Source: an uncultured Lachnospiraceae bacterium
GTDB taxonomy: Bacteria > Bacillota > Clostridia > Lachnospirales > Lachnospiraceae
Direction of reading: 5' to 3'
Length of the DNA: 64,000 bases
Assembly: GCA_902779355.1 (NCBI GenBank)
Contig: CACZBF010000002.1
Location: forward strand, 73,633-137,632
Shown: positions 23,721-33,435 of the stretch, piece after piece
How positions within the stretch are numbered: position 1 is the stretch's first letter
Layout of the letters: each line of letters opens with the position of its first letter
Made by a program: the position numbers and the translations under genes
Notes under the pieces: generated by a model
The model's input: only the letters and a program-made list of their open reading frames with translations
Database searches by the model: none
What the model was told of the DNA's origin: nothing

Positions 23721-26105
23721 CTATTTCACCCGGATATCCGTGATCGCGCATTGGTCACCCGTGATCGCAATGTAGACTTCCTCGCAGTCCTCCAGGATCG
23801 TCGTGGTATTCTCGATATGGATGCCGAGATTCTCCGTGGTCAGGAGCACCTGTTTTCCTTTTCGTTCCAGCTGCACCTCACATTCCACTCCGGACTGCTG
23901 CTTTTTCTTCCATGCATCCCAGCCTGCGAACTCCTCGGTCTTTCGCATGACAAAGCGGTTCTTCGCTTCGGTGAACTGCCCTTCGTTTTCCCCGTTTAAC
24001 TTCACCAGCGCATACTCATGATAGTTTTCACCGTCTACACGCCCGTTATCGGACGAAAACAGAACAAGGTACGGGCAGTGCCAGACCAGATTCGCTTCCG
24101 GCAGGCTCATGGTATAAAACGTCAGCTTCGTATGCGGTTTGACAGGAACTCCGAGAGTCGTCGCAGAACGCGTTCTGTCGATCTGGATGTTCGGAATGTC
24201 AGATTCCATCCGGTCGATATAGCTGAGTTTTTCCGCGATCCGCGGAATGTCGCTTGCAGCAGCGACTCTTCCGGTATGGTTGACCGTGATATGTGAAAGT
24301 GTACAATGCTCTCCGGTCAGTCCGAGATAGACCGACTTGGAACCGCCCGGCAATGCAACGATCACTTCTTTGGCGATGTCACCGCACTTCATTTTCAGTT
24401 TCAGATGATCCTCAAATCGCGCAACTCCGATCGCGTAGCGATGCAGTCCGTTTTCCGCAGCGCCTGCATCTCCGTCAAGCGTGAACGACCCGGGATCGAG
24501 CGGGTGTTCTTCGATCTTTCTTGCCGCAGTCGACACGCTTGGCGCATCAAACCAGACTTCTGCATATTCCAGATAATGATAAGCCTCAATCGTCTTTTTA
24601 TCGCCGTGGACACGTTTGTCATAAGAGTCAAACAGCAGGAGCGACGGTCCGCTGAAGACCCCTTCAGCCTCCGTCAGCGCACAGTCAAAGAAGATCTCCA
24701 GGATCTCATGCTCGACCGGAATCCCGTTTGTAACCGCATCCCGATAGGCATCGCAGACCAGATCCGTTTCGATCACAGCGGTATCTTCCTCGATCTGCTG
24801 CCGGCTGTCCTCATCAATGATCTTGACCATCAGCTCCGCAAACGTCGGATCAAATTCGACACCCTCGCCTCTTACCATCGCATCCCTGGCTTCAAAGACC
24901 GGCCGCGCAGGACGGTAGTGCTTGGGAGATGTCATGGTCACATAGGCATCTGCCACTGCGATGATCCTGGCGATCTCCGGGATCTCCTCCCCCGAAAGCC
25001 CGGCGGGGTAGCCTGTACCGTTATAACGCTCATGACTGGATGCCGCTGCAATGGAAAGATACGGGAACTCCGTGATGCGGGAAAGGATCTCTTTTCCGAT
25101 CACGGGCTTTTGCTTCAGGAGTTCCCGATCCGCTTCATCCGGTTTGTCTTCTTTTTTGATCACGCTGTCCGGGATGCCGATCATCCCGACATCATAGAGC
25201 AGTGCCGCATAATAGATCTTGTTGCATTCGTCTTCATTCTTCCCGAGAAGCTTTGCGATGCGCACGGCGTATTCCGCCACACGGGCCGCATTCCCTTTTG
25301 AAATGTCATCCTTTTGTTCCACCGCAGAAACAAACGCATTTGCCGTCTGAACAAATACGCGCTGCATCCGCTTCCGTTCTCCCTGCATGTGTTCCAGTTC
25401 AATCTCATGCGCATGCTGCACCGAATTATTGATGTCCAGATAGGAGAATACATACAGCGCGATGGAGACCACAACCATTGCCATATTGGTAATGGAAACC
25501 CCGTATGCAAAGATCTGAATGATCCCGCATCCCAGCGGCACGAAGATATACAGCAGGACGGAGGTATAGATCAGTTTGCCGAATACCTTCCGGTACTGCT
25601 GCACGACGGAAAACATGATCAGCGGACAGACCACGGGAATGATATAGGCAATGAGAAATCCCGGTCCTCTATGGTAAAGATTATGATTGTCGAAAGTGTA
25701 GTACAGCCCCGTAAAAGCAGCTACCACGGCCAGAATCATGCCAAGGATCGCAGAATAGCTCACGACTCTCATCCTGACCGGCACCCTCTTCATCTTTCCT
25801 TCTGTCAGCAGCCAATCCATCAAAAACAGGTTAAAGCCAAACACGATCCCGGACGTCAGAAAGAAGACCATGAAATTGCTGAGACGCACCATTGCATAGG
25901 CTTCGATCCGCGCACTCCCTGCATAGAAATACGCCGACCTGTCAAACCACAGCAAGAGGGAAGCCATCAGTTCCATCATAATCAGGATCGCTTTTCTGCG
26001 TTTCGTCATGAACCGCGTCACAAGGAGCAGAATGACCAGTACGACACAGGCACCGCAGAGCAGCATCATGATATTCAGTTGTTCCGCCTTGATCCATTCA
26101 AACAT
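23721..26105 (-). CDS. Membrane receptor with degenerate HD-GYP domain
   Basis: 794 residues. Residues 1-225 contain about seven membrane helices. A helical linker leads to an HD-GYP domain at ~250-430. The HD pair is replaced by YD (ALLYDVGMIGIPDSV, Y304), while HERYNGTGYPAGL keeps the GYP element, so c-di-GMP hydrolysis is doubtful; it may instead bind or signal. The C-terminal ~330 residues are beta-rich and unrecognised, with a duplicated feel (VIVALPGGSKSVYLGLTG and EVYIAITGDQCAITDIRV). The Shine-Dalgarno is weak and the gene starts 5 bases after the response regulator, so coupling is likely. Confidence 0.75.
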   Translation of the reverse strand: MFEWIKAEQLNIMMLLCGACVVLVILLLVTRFMTKRRKAILIMMELMASLLLWFDRSAYFYAGSARIEAYAMVRLSNFMVFFLTSGIVFGFNLFLMDWLLTEGKMKRVPVRMRVVSYSAILGMILAVVAAFTGLYYTFDNHNLYHRGPGFLIAYIIPVVCPLIMFSVVQQYRKVFGKLIYTSVLLYIFVPLGCGIIQIFAYGVSITNMAMVVVSIALYVFSYLDINNSVQHAHEIELEHMQGERKRMQRVFVQTANAFVSAVEQKDDISKGNAARVAEYAVRIAKLLGKNEDECNKIYYAALLYDVGMIGIPDSVIKKEDKPDEADRELLKQKPVIGKEILSRITEFPYLSIAAASSHERYNGTGYPAGLSGEEIPEIARIIAVADAYVTMTSPKHYRPARPVFEARDAMVRGEGVEFDPTFAELMVKIIDEDSRQQIEEDTAVIETDLVCDAYRDAVTNGIPVEHEILEIFFDCALTEAEGVFSGPSLLLFDSYDKRVHGDKKTIEAYHYLEYAEVWFDAPSVSTAARKIEEHPLDPGSFTLDGDAGAAENGLHRYAIGVARFEDHLKLKMKCGDIAKEVIVALPGGSKSVYLGLTGEHCTLSHITVNHTGRVAAASDIPRIAEKLSYIDRMESDIPNIQIDRTRSATTLGVPVKPHTKLTFYTMSLPEANLVWHCPYLVLFSSDNGRVDGENYHEYALVKLNGENEGQFTEAKNRFVMRKTEEFAGWDAWKKKQQSGVECEVQLERKGKQVLLTTENLGIHIENTTTILEDCEEVYIAITGDQCAITDIRVK

Positions 26106-26110
26106 CTTTT

Positions 26111-26869
26111 TTACCTGTGCAGCACAAAGTACTCCTGCAGTTTTGACAGCAGTTCTTCTTTCTGGATCGTCTTGAGGAAATAGCCCTCCGGCCGCAGCGC
26201 CACGACCTTCATGACACTTTCCTTATCCCCTTTTCCGGTCAGAAACATGACCGGGATCGATTTCGTCTCGGGATCGTTCCGCAGCATTTCCAACACCTGC
26301 GGTCCGCTGGTCACCGGCATCTCATGATCGAGGAGGATGAGGTCTACATGGTTTTTCCCAAGCCACTTGATCGCCTGCAGACCGGAATTTGCCATGGAAA
26401 CCTTATAGCTTCCCTTCAGCCACTCCCTCACCATGGAAAGATACTGCACGTCGTCATCCACAATGAGGATGCTCTTTTTGAATTCTCCGGCCTCCGCCTT
26501 CTGAAAGTATTCCGTGATCGCGTTCAGAAACGCTGTATTGTCAACCGGTCTCGTAAAGGTCTTATAGATCAGTTCCTTGTGGATGAAGGCGGCAGCCTTT
26601 TGAATATCATCCTGCTCGCCGAGGATCATGATCTGCATCCCTTTTTCATCCATCGTATCGGAAAGAAAATGCAGTACGTCTTCTGCGGGTCTTTCGCCGT
26701 CATCCAGAAACAGTGTCACCAACGTCCCTTCCGTCAGGTTGACGTTGATGTCATTGATCTTCCAGGGAACAAAGGCGCACTCCATTTCCGCGGTACGCAT
26801 CTTATTGAGCAATACCCTGACCAGAAATGATTCTTTCCCGCTAATCACGATCGTTCGATTTGATGCCAT
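26111..26869 (-). CDS. Double-receiver response regulator without output domain
   Basis: About 252 residues. The N-terminal half resembles a receiver fold but lacks a clear phospho-Asp motif (VTLFLDDGE), so it is probably a pseudo-receiver. The second half is a true receiver: ILIVDDDVQ, LILLDHEMPVTSG with D181 as the phospho-acceptor, FLTGKG and the switch Lys. No DNA-binding or enzymatic output is attached, so it probably works by relay or protein binding with the hybrid kinase upstream and the HD-GYP receptor downstream. ATG at 26869 has GGAGG upstream; a longer start at 26914 overlaps the kinase gene. Confidence 0.8.
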   Translation of the reverse strand: MASNRTIVISGKESFLVRVLLNKMRTAEMECAFVPWKINDINVNLTEGTLVTLFLDDGERPAEDVLHFLSDTMDEKGMQIMILGEQDDIQKAAAFIHKELIYKTFTRPVDNTAFLNAITEYFQKAEAGEFKKSILIVDDDVQYLSMVREWLKGSYKVSMANSGLQAIKWLGKNHVDLILLDHEMPVTSGPQVLEMLRNDPETKSIPVMFLTGKGDKESVMKVVALRPEGYFLKTIQKEELLSKLQEYFVLHR

Positions 26870-26880
26870 TCTTTTTCCTC

Positions 26881-29800
26881 CTATGCTTTGATCAGCGCTT
26901 CCATTCCGTCCCAATCCAGAATGCGCAGCATTTTTCCGAGTTCCTTGATCTTCTGGTCATCCTCCGGAGGAAGCCGGTATTCTCCCAGCTGCTCCAGAAT
27001 CATTTCCACAGAATCGTAATCCATCTGCGGAATGACATCGGAAAGCGCCTCGTAGGCTCCGTGCAGTTCTTCCTCGGGGATCATTTCCTTATCCTGATCA
27101 GACTCTGCTTCTGCTTCCTGCAGTCCGGCCAGTTTATCCTTAAATGCCTCGTATTCCGCCATCAGCGTGTCGTGGTGTGCCGTGATAAAATCCAGATCCT
27201 CGCGATTACCGGCGTCTTCCAGATCCGCCGCTTTTGCGGACAGCGGCATCGCACCGATGATGCGTGCGGCACTCTTCAAAGCATGTACTTTGATCGTATA
27301 AAGTCTGGTCTCTCCACCCTCATACGCATCCCGGAGCACCTTCGCATTATCCTCGATCGTATCCAGGAACAGGTGCAGGGAGAACAGATAATTGGAGACA
27401 CCGCCGGAATTCCTGATGCCTTCGTCCACCGTGATCCCATCAACATCGTAGATCCAGCGCAGTTCTTCCGGAATCTCCGTCAGCTCCTCTACCGCATCTT
27501 CCGCTGCGGGTTTTTCCATCATCTCTTCCGGCAGATGCTGCATGATGGTCTTTTCCAAGGTCAGGCAATCGATCGGCTTCGCCAGATACCCGTTGAAACC
27601 CTTGGACTTGTAAAAATCCTCCCCTGCAGTCGCGTTTGCGGTTAGCGCATAAACCGGCAGATCAGGGTCTGTCTCACGGATCTTGGCAACGGTCTCCACG
27701 CCGTCCATGCCGGGCATCATATGATCGAGCAGCACGACATTGAATCTGGTTTCCTTCAACTTCTCCAGACACTCTTCTCCACTGGCGGCCGTGGTAACAA
27801 AAACCTTCGTGGCTTTCAGAAGACCCTTGATGACATTGAGGTTCATCGGGCTGTCATCCACCACGAGAATATCCGCATCCGGTGCGATAAACTGCGGCAC
27901 ATAAGGGCCGTTTGCAGCACCTTCGTCATGTTCCATGAAAATGCCGAGAGGTGAAGCATCCACGATCTTTTGTTTCAGAGTCAGAAAGAATTCCGACCCT
28001 TTCCCGTATTCGCTCTCACAGGTCAGGCTGCCGCCCATGAGTTCCGCAAAGCGCCTTGAAATATCAAGGCCGAGCCCCGTTCCCTGGATGGAACTGTTCT
28101 TCTCCTCATCCAGTCTTTCATACGCCGTGAAGAGTTTTTCCATATCCTCCGGCTTGACGCCGATCCCGGTATCCTTAACGGAAAAACGGAGGGAACAGAT
28201 CTCATCCTCTCTGCTCTCCATGGAGACATACAGTGCAAAGCCGCCTTTCTCCGTATATTTTACGGCGTTGGTGAGAAGATTTAAAACGATCTGTTTGATC
28301 TTGCCCGCGTCACCATACAGCCGCACCGGCAGGATCTCATCCACGACCACATCAAAGAGCAGTTCTTTCTGCGTACTCCTGACGCGGATCATGGAAACAA
28401 TGGAGCGCAGAAGTTCCACCGTATCATATTCCTGCTCCACGAGATGCATCTTGCCCGACTCGATCTTGCTCATATCCAACACATCGTTGATCAAGGAAAG
28501 CAGGGACTCCGCGGCGTTCCGGATATCGAAGGCATAATTCATCATCGACATGAAATAGCCCTTCGGCACACCTGTCGCATCCTCTCTCATGACCATTTCG
28601 TTCATACCCATGATCGTGTTGATGGGCGTGCGGATCTCGTGTGACATATTGGCAAGGAATCTGGATTTGGCGGTATTGGCCTGCTCCGCATCCTCCTTCG
28701 CCTGCCGGATCTCATTGTACTGTCTGCGCACGATCGTGCTCTTCATGACACGCCAGACAATCAGTCCTGCGACAATGGCAACGAGCAGCACCGCCAGCAC
28801 CCGAATGATCGGCAATTCGATCAGACGGGGCTGTTTCACGATCTGATGCGGGCTGTCGAGAAGCGGCTCCGCACCGTCTTCGGAGAGCACCTGGATATGC
28901 AGGGTATAGTCCCCGTAGGGAAGTCCCGTATATTCAAGAGGTGCCAGGCTGCTCCGCTGCACGGTCACGCCTTCCTCTTCTTTCCCTTCCATAAAGAGCC
29001 GGACCGTCGGATTGAGGAGGGAATAATCCATGACCGAAGCGATGATCTTGATGCGGGCATCCGTGGCCGGCAGTGTATAGATCCCGGCCGCATTCGGAGA
29101 GATCTCCTCATCCCCGCAATAAACCGCGCTGATCGCTGCCTTGATCGGAATATGTTCTTCAAAATAGTGATCGATATTGACTCTGCAGACACCGCTCCTT
29201 CCGGAAATATATAGATATCCGTCATCACCCAGCGCGCTGTAGGAATTGGAGGTCGGCGTACTGGTCAGGCCGTTCTCCACCGTATACAGCCGGTAATCCG
29301 AGACACGATCCCCCAGCATATCCTCCGTCTTCACCTGAAAGATCCCATAGGAGGAAATGATCCACATCTGCCCTTCATGATCGAAATAGAGATCATAGTT
29401 GTTGTTGTAGGGGAAGGTCGTCACCTGCGAGATCGCGCCTCCCCGCAGATACTCGATCGAGTTGGAAGTGACGATCCACATCACACCGTTGACGTCATCC
29501 TTTTTAAGCCGCATGACGACATCACTCGTCAGACCATCATCCCGGCCAAGCCTCCTGACACCGCTTTCACCGATCAAATAGAGTCCGTCTCCGTCCGTCC
29601 CTGCATAGAGATTTCCGTCAACGCCCTCCTCTACGGTCAGAAAGACCGTGTTCATGATTCCGTCCTCTGCTGTAACGGTCCGGATCACCTTTTGATCCTT
29701 CAGAACCGCCAGACCACTGTTGGTGCCTGCCAGCACCTTCCCGTCATCTGTCACGTTCACACAACGCACCTCATTGCCGGGCATGCCGTCAGACTCGGTA

Positions 29801-31158
29801 AAGTTTTCAAAACTGCCATCCGGATCCACTCGTACCAATCCGATATCTCTGTTATAGACGCCGAGCCACAGTGCGTTTTCTGCGTCCTCCGTAATGCAGC
29901 GTACTCTGGCATCCTTCAGATACGCCGTGAGTGCGTTTTCTTTCCGTTTTCCGTTCTGATCCAGAATGAACAGACCGTCATCCGTACCAATATAAAGGGA
30001 ATCCCCGTAAAGGCAGGTGGCGTTTGTCACCATCTCCGGCAGTCCCGCCTGGTGATTCAGATCCACAAAATTGTTCGTGACGATCTTCATCACGCCCTGG
30101 GTGGAAGAAGCGAACCACATATTCCCCTGATAGTCGGAGGTCATCATCTCAATGCCGCTCTCAATGGGAAGGTCCTGCAAGAGATGGAACTGATCTCTCT
30201 CATCCAGATATCCGACAGCATCCGTAGACGCCACCCACAGGCGATCGCAGTCATAACTGATCCAATGGATCCCGGACATATCATATACCGTGCTGGCTTT
30301 CATGTCCCGATGATGCGCACCGAATGGACCGTGATAGATCGTATCGCTTTCCGTGGTGAGATACACCTGCCCCGGATTTTTCGGATCGGCAAGGAGTGTC
30401 GTGATCTTTTCCATCCCGAGCGCATCACTGTCGTAAACCTCGGTCACAACGCCTCCCGCGACCTTGAAAATAACGCCGTTCTTGGTCAGACCGTATACCG
30501 CGCCCGTGACATCCGACGAAAGATTCAGAACCCGCTCTCCTTCCAGCCGGCTCTCCTCGATGCTGTGAACCGTAAGATCCCTGTCCGCATAGCAGATCCC
30601 GGAGGTCGTGCCGATATAGACATTTCCTTCATGATCTTCCGTGAAGACCCGGATTGAAGAGGAAGGGAGTCCTTCCTGATATGTCAGATGCGTACGCGTA
30701 TGACCGTCAAGCACGACCACGCCGTTGTCATTCGTGCCGACCCAGATCCTGCCCTGACTGTCTTCAAACAACCCCCGTCCGCTCGTCAGTCCTTCATCCA
30801 TACTCAATCTGTAAAACGTCGTCCCGTCATAACAGATGATCCCGCTGTAGCCGCCGATCCAGATGTATCCGTTCTTTGCGCCCAGGATAAAATTGGCATC
30901 GGAAGTCGGCAGGCCGTTTGTCGCGTCATAGATCTTCGCCGTATAGCCCACGTTTTTGATCTGACCGCTTGCCGCATAACCGCCGCCGATCCGGACTTCC
31001 GGATCTGTCGTCTCCTCCGACGCAGACGCTTTTTCCTCTGTCTCAGACGTGCCCTCTGTAGCAGCAAGAACCGGTTCTCCCCAAAATCCCAACAGCGACA
31101 ACGTCAGAATACCGGAAGCGAAAATGAAGTTCAGTTTTCGAAAAAGATTCTTTACCAA
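26881..31158 (-). CDS. Hybrid two-component sensor with beta-propeller input and HPt
   Basis: 1425 residues. A signal peptide (1-32) is followed by an outside sensor of about 700 residues made of repeated two-component propeller blades (GYIWIGGYSGI, GRIWVGTNDNGV, GNLYAGTDGDGL), a Y_Y_Y-like domain, one membrane helix near 775-800, a HisKA domain with H840 (NMSHEIRTPINT), a HATPase, a receiver with D1145 (VVLLDHMMPGMDG) and an HPt with H1292 (KVHALKS). This is the layout of Bacteroides HTCS sensors, but it ends in HPt and lacks the AraC output. It starts with TTG after GGGAG. Ligand probably a carbohydrate, by analogy. Confidence 0.88.
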   Translation of the reverse strand: MVKNLFRKLNFIFASGILTLSLLGFWGEPVLAATEGTSETEEKASASEETTDPEVRIGGGYAASGQIKNVGYTAKIYDATNGLPTSDANFILGAKNGYIWIGGYSGIICYDGTTFYRLSMDEGLTSGRGLFEDSQGRIWVGTNDNGVVVLDGHTRTHLTYQEGLPSSSIRVFTEDHEGNVYIGTTSGICYADRDLTVHSIEESRLEGERVLNLSSDVTGAVYGLTKNGVIFKVAGGVVTEVYDSDALGMEKITTLLADPKNPGQVYLTTESDTIYHGPFGAHHRDMKASTVYDMSGIHWISYDCDRLWVASTDAVGYLDERDQFHLLQDLPIESGIEMMTSDYQGNMWFASSTQGVMKIVTNNFVDLNHQAGLPEMVTNATCLYGDSLYIGTDDGLFILDQNGKRKENALTAYLKDARVRCITEDAENALWLGVYNRDIGLVRVDPDGSFENFTESDGMPGNEVRCVNVTDDGKVLAGTNSGLAVLKDQKVIRTVTAEDGIMNTVFLTVEEGVDGNLYAGTDGDGLYLIGESGVRRLGRDDGLTSDVVMRLKKDDVNGVMWIVTSNSIEYLRGGAISQVTTFPYNNNYDLYFDHEGQMWIISSYGIFQVKTEDMLGDRVSDYRLYTVENGLTSTPTSNSYSALGDDGYLYISGRSGVCRVNIDHYFEEHIPIKAAISAVYCGDEEISPNAAGIYTLPATDARIKIIASVMDYSLLNPTVRLFMEGKEEEGVTVQRSSLAPLEYTGLPYGDYTLHIQVLSEDGAEPLLDSPHQIVKQPRLIELPIIRVLAVLLVAIVAGLIVWRVMKSTIVRRQYNEIRQAKEDAEQANTAKSRFLANMSHEIRTPINTIMGMNEMVMREDATGVPKGYFMSMMNYAFDIRNAAESLLSLINDVLDMSKIESGKMHLVEQEYDTVELLRSIVSMIRVRSTQKELLFDVVVDEILPVRLYGDAGKIKQIVLNLLTNAVKYTEKGGFALYVSMESREDEICSLRFSVKDTGIGVKPEDMEKLFTAYERLDEEKNSSIQGTGLGLDISRRFAELMGGSLTCESEYGKGSEFFLTLKQKIVDASPLGIFMEHDEGAANGPYVPQFIAPDADILVVDDSPMNLNVIKGLLKATKVFVTTAASGEECLEKLKETRFNVVLLDHMMPGMDGVETVAKIRETDPDLPVYALTANATAGEDFYKSKGFNGYLAKPIDCLTLEKTIMQHLPEEMMEKPAAEDAVEELTEIPEELRWIYDVDGITVDEGIRNSGGVSNYLFSLHLFLDTIEDNAKVLRDAYEGGETRLYTIKVHALKSAARIIGAMPLSAKAADLEDAGNREDLDFITAHHDTLMAEYEAFKDKLAGLQEAEAESDQDKEMIPEEELHGAYEALSDVIPQMDYDSVEMILEQLGEYRLPPEDDQKIKELGKMLRILDWDGMEALIKA

Positions 31159-31167
31159 TGCTTCTCC

Positions 31168-33327
31168 CTATACATTCGGATTGAACTTCCGCAGGATCAC
31201 TTTGACCTCCGGTAACGATTCCATAAAGACCTCCACGCACTTCGGATCGAACTGCGTGCCTTTTCCTTCTTCAATGATGGCCAGCGCCTTCTCAAGCGGG
31301 AAGGCCGGCTTATAGATACGGGGGGACGTCAATGCATCAAACACATCCGCAACCGCCATGATCCGTGCCGAAAGCGGTATCACTTCACCATGCAGCCCTT
31401 CCGGATAGCCTTTGCCGTCCCATCGCTCGTGATGATAGCCGGCCATATTTCTGGCTTCTTTCAGATAATGGTCGCCTTCCATCGTACTGATCGCGTGCTC
31501 GATGATCTTCTTGCCCTCCGGCGCATGGCGCTTCATGATCTCGTATTCCTCCGGCGTCAGCTTGCCGGGTTTATTTAAGATCCCGTCCGGAATATTGATC
31601 TTGCCCACATCGTGCAACGGCGCGGAACGCACCGCATCAGACATAAACTTCGGTGTGATCTTTTCCGGATAATAGCCCTTTTTCTGTAATCCCTCCACGA
31701 TGATCTTCACATAGGCGGCCGTCTTCTGGACATGCGCGCCGGTATCGGAATCCCGATTTTCCACCATGTCCGCCATCGTGATGATCAGGCCGTCCTGCAT
31801 CTTTGCCGTGGAGTTGGAAAGCCGCCGGATGCTTCTCGTCTGTTCCGCCTGACCGGCCAGCATTTTGCTCAGAGAATGATAAAGGATCTCCACCTCATCA
31901 CCGGTATGCACATCCAGGCTCCGAAAGCGCTTCACGGACTGATCCAGATTCTCCTGAGAGTCCGTGCTGTCGGTAAACCTGTCTACATGTCTGGTTATGG
32001 ATTTGATGGGAAAAACGATCTGATACTGTGTCAACCAGATGACGATCACGCTGATCAGCAGGAAGAAGGACAAAAAGATCGTGATCATTTCCATGAGAAA
32101 GCTGCGCTCATCTGCAGCGATCTCTTCCATATCCACATCCGCCCCCACATAGCAGACACAACTGCCCGTGGAATCGTAGACAGGGTGATAGGCCGTCAGC
32201 AGGAAGCCGTATTCATCCACCGAGATGATGGGATCGATCTGCTCCCCCCAAAGAAGCAGAGGAATATATTCACTGAATGCCGGGTCAAATGGGATCACCT
32301 CTCCCGGCTCAGCGCCGTAGACGCCGTTCCTCTCCAGATCAAATACCACATGACAGCCGTCCTCTTTGATCTGGTAAACGTACAGATAAGTGATGTTCGG
32401 AGAACTGTCCAGAATCTCCCCAAGGCGTTCTCTGGTCTCTATATATCCTTCCGCTTTCTCCCCTTTTTCCAGATATGTCTCCACCATGTCGGCATCCAGT
32501 TCTCCCGCAGCAATGGTTGCGGTACCTTCTGCAAGACGCTCGTGCTGCCGGATGGTGGTCTTTTCGTAAACCTTTATACTGACTGCTATACCGGTGATGG
32601 CAACGGTTGTGATCGCCACACCAAGCACCATTAAAATCTTTACCTGCAGCCGCATCCTGCGCGGCCTGGCGCCGGTTTTTTCCATCAGATCCCCGCCGGA
32701 TGCAGGCTTCTGCATCCATCCCTGAAACGAGAACAGCGGTTTCCAGGATTTCGGGATCAGTCGCAGGAGCAGCATCGCCAGTGTCACCGTGACTGCCTTA
32801 TCCGGAAGATCCATGATCAGGCTGGAAAGGAGATGCGCGATCCCTCGACCAAATAATCCCGTGCTGTGCAGCACGCCGCTTAAGGACTCGCTGTCAAAGC
32901 TGAGTCCTTCCATGAACCACGGGATGAAGGCGCCGAGTCCGCCGCCGATCAAAGTGAACACAAAAACAGAACCGATGATGCCGCCGATCTTTTTGAACCA
33001 GCCGTGTCCCGCAAGCCAGGCAGCAAACACAGCGATCAAAATATTCAGCACACCATAGTAAAGAGCAGAAGAGTCGGAAAATGCCTTGAAAATATTCGTG
33101 GCAAATCCAACGATGACACCGGGCAGATAACCGCCGGAGACCGAGACCACGATCGTGCCGACCGTGTCCAGATATAACGGCAGTCCGAGCGCAGAAACAA
33201 TCGCGGAAAAGCCCATATTGATCCCCACGCCCACAGCGCAGAAGACGGCCGCGGAGATATTCTGTTTTTTTCTGGAAACCCAGTTGCCCCTAAGATCGTT
33301 CATTGCGAAATGCAGTCTCTCTCCCAT
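31168..33327 (-). CDS. Membrane HD-GYP c-di-GMP phosphodiesterase with sensor domains
   Basis: About 719 residues. Residues 1-190 are a multi-helix membrane region similar to ECF transporter S-components (LPLYLDTVGTIVVSVSGGYL). Then come a helix, a Cache-like extracytoplasmic domain with CysCys-containing end (SCVCYVGADVDM), a second helix, HAMP, and an HD-GYP domain with PLHDVGKINIPD (H572-D573) and HHERWDGKGYPEG intact. So it should hydrolyse c-di-GMP in response to an external cue. The start is uncertain: the ATG at 33327 would have a nearly leaderless message from the promoter at 33341; the ATG at 33303 is the alternative. First gene of a five-gene operon. Confidence 0.82.
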   Translation of the reverse strand: MGERLHFAMNDLRGNWVSRKKQNISAAVFCAVGVGINMGFSAIVSALGLPLYLDTVGTIVVSVSGGYLPGVIVGFATNIFKAFSDSSALYYGVLNILIAVFAAWLAGHGWFKKIGGIIGSVFVFTLIGGGLGAFIPWFMEGLSFDSESLSGVLHSTGLFGRGIAHLLSSLIMDLPDKAVTVTLAMLLLRLIPKSWKPLFSFQGWMQKPASGGDLMEKTGARPRRMRLQVKILMVLGVAITTVAITGIAVSIKVYEKTTIRQHERLAEGTATIAAGELDADMVETYLEKGEKAEGYIETRERLGEILDSSPNITYLYVYQIKEDGCHVVFDLERNGVYGAEPGEVIPFDPAFSEYIPLLLWGEQIDPIISVDEYGFLLTAYHPVYDSTGSCVCYVGADVDMEEIAADERSFLMEMITIFLSFFLLISVIVIWLTQYQIVFPIKSITRHVDRFTDSTDSQENLDQSVKRFRSLDVHTGDEVEILYHSLSKMLAGQAEQTRSIRRLSNSTAKMQDGLIITMADMVENRDSDTGAHVQKTAAYVKIIVEGLQKKGYYPEKITPKFMSDAVRSAPLHDVGKINIPDGILNKPGKLTPEEYEIMKRHAPEGKKIIEHAISTMEGDHYLKEARNMAGYHHERWDGKGYPEGLHGEVIPLSARIMAVADVFDALTSPRIYKPAFPLEKALAIIEEGKGTQFDPKCVEVFMESLPEVKVILRKFNPNV

Positions 33328-33340
33328 AAAGTTCTCTATA

Positions 33341-33349
33341 ATTATATCA
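33341..33349 (-). promoter_or_regulatory. Extended -10 promoter of the five-gene signalling operon
   Basis: TGATATAAT on the minus strand: a perfect TATAAT (33341-33346) with the TG extension. No good -35 is seen, as the upstream bases are the T-tract of a terminator. Transcription would begin near 33334, only about 7 bases before the first ATG. Confidence 0.55.
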
Positions 33350-33360
33350 TTTCCAAGCCA

Positions 33361-33390
33361 AAAAACCACCTTCCTTTCGGAAAGTGGTTT
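33361..33390 (-). terminator. Terminator of the lipase-like gene
   Basis: Stem AAAACCACTTTCC / GGAAGGTGGTTTT on the minus strand (one C-A mismatch) with a 4-base loop, followed by further T. It lies between the lipase stop at 33436 and the next promoter. Confidence 0.75.
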
Positions 33391-33435
33391 TCCTGTTCTG
33401 ATCCTGCAAACAAAAACAGAACGATACAACAGCCC

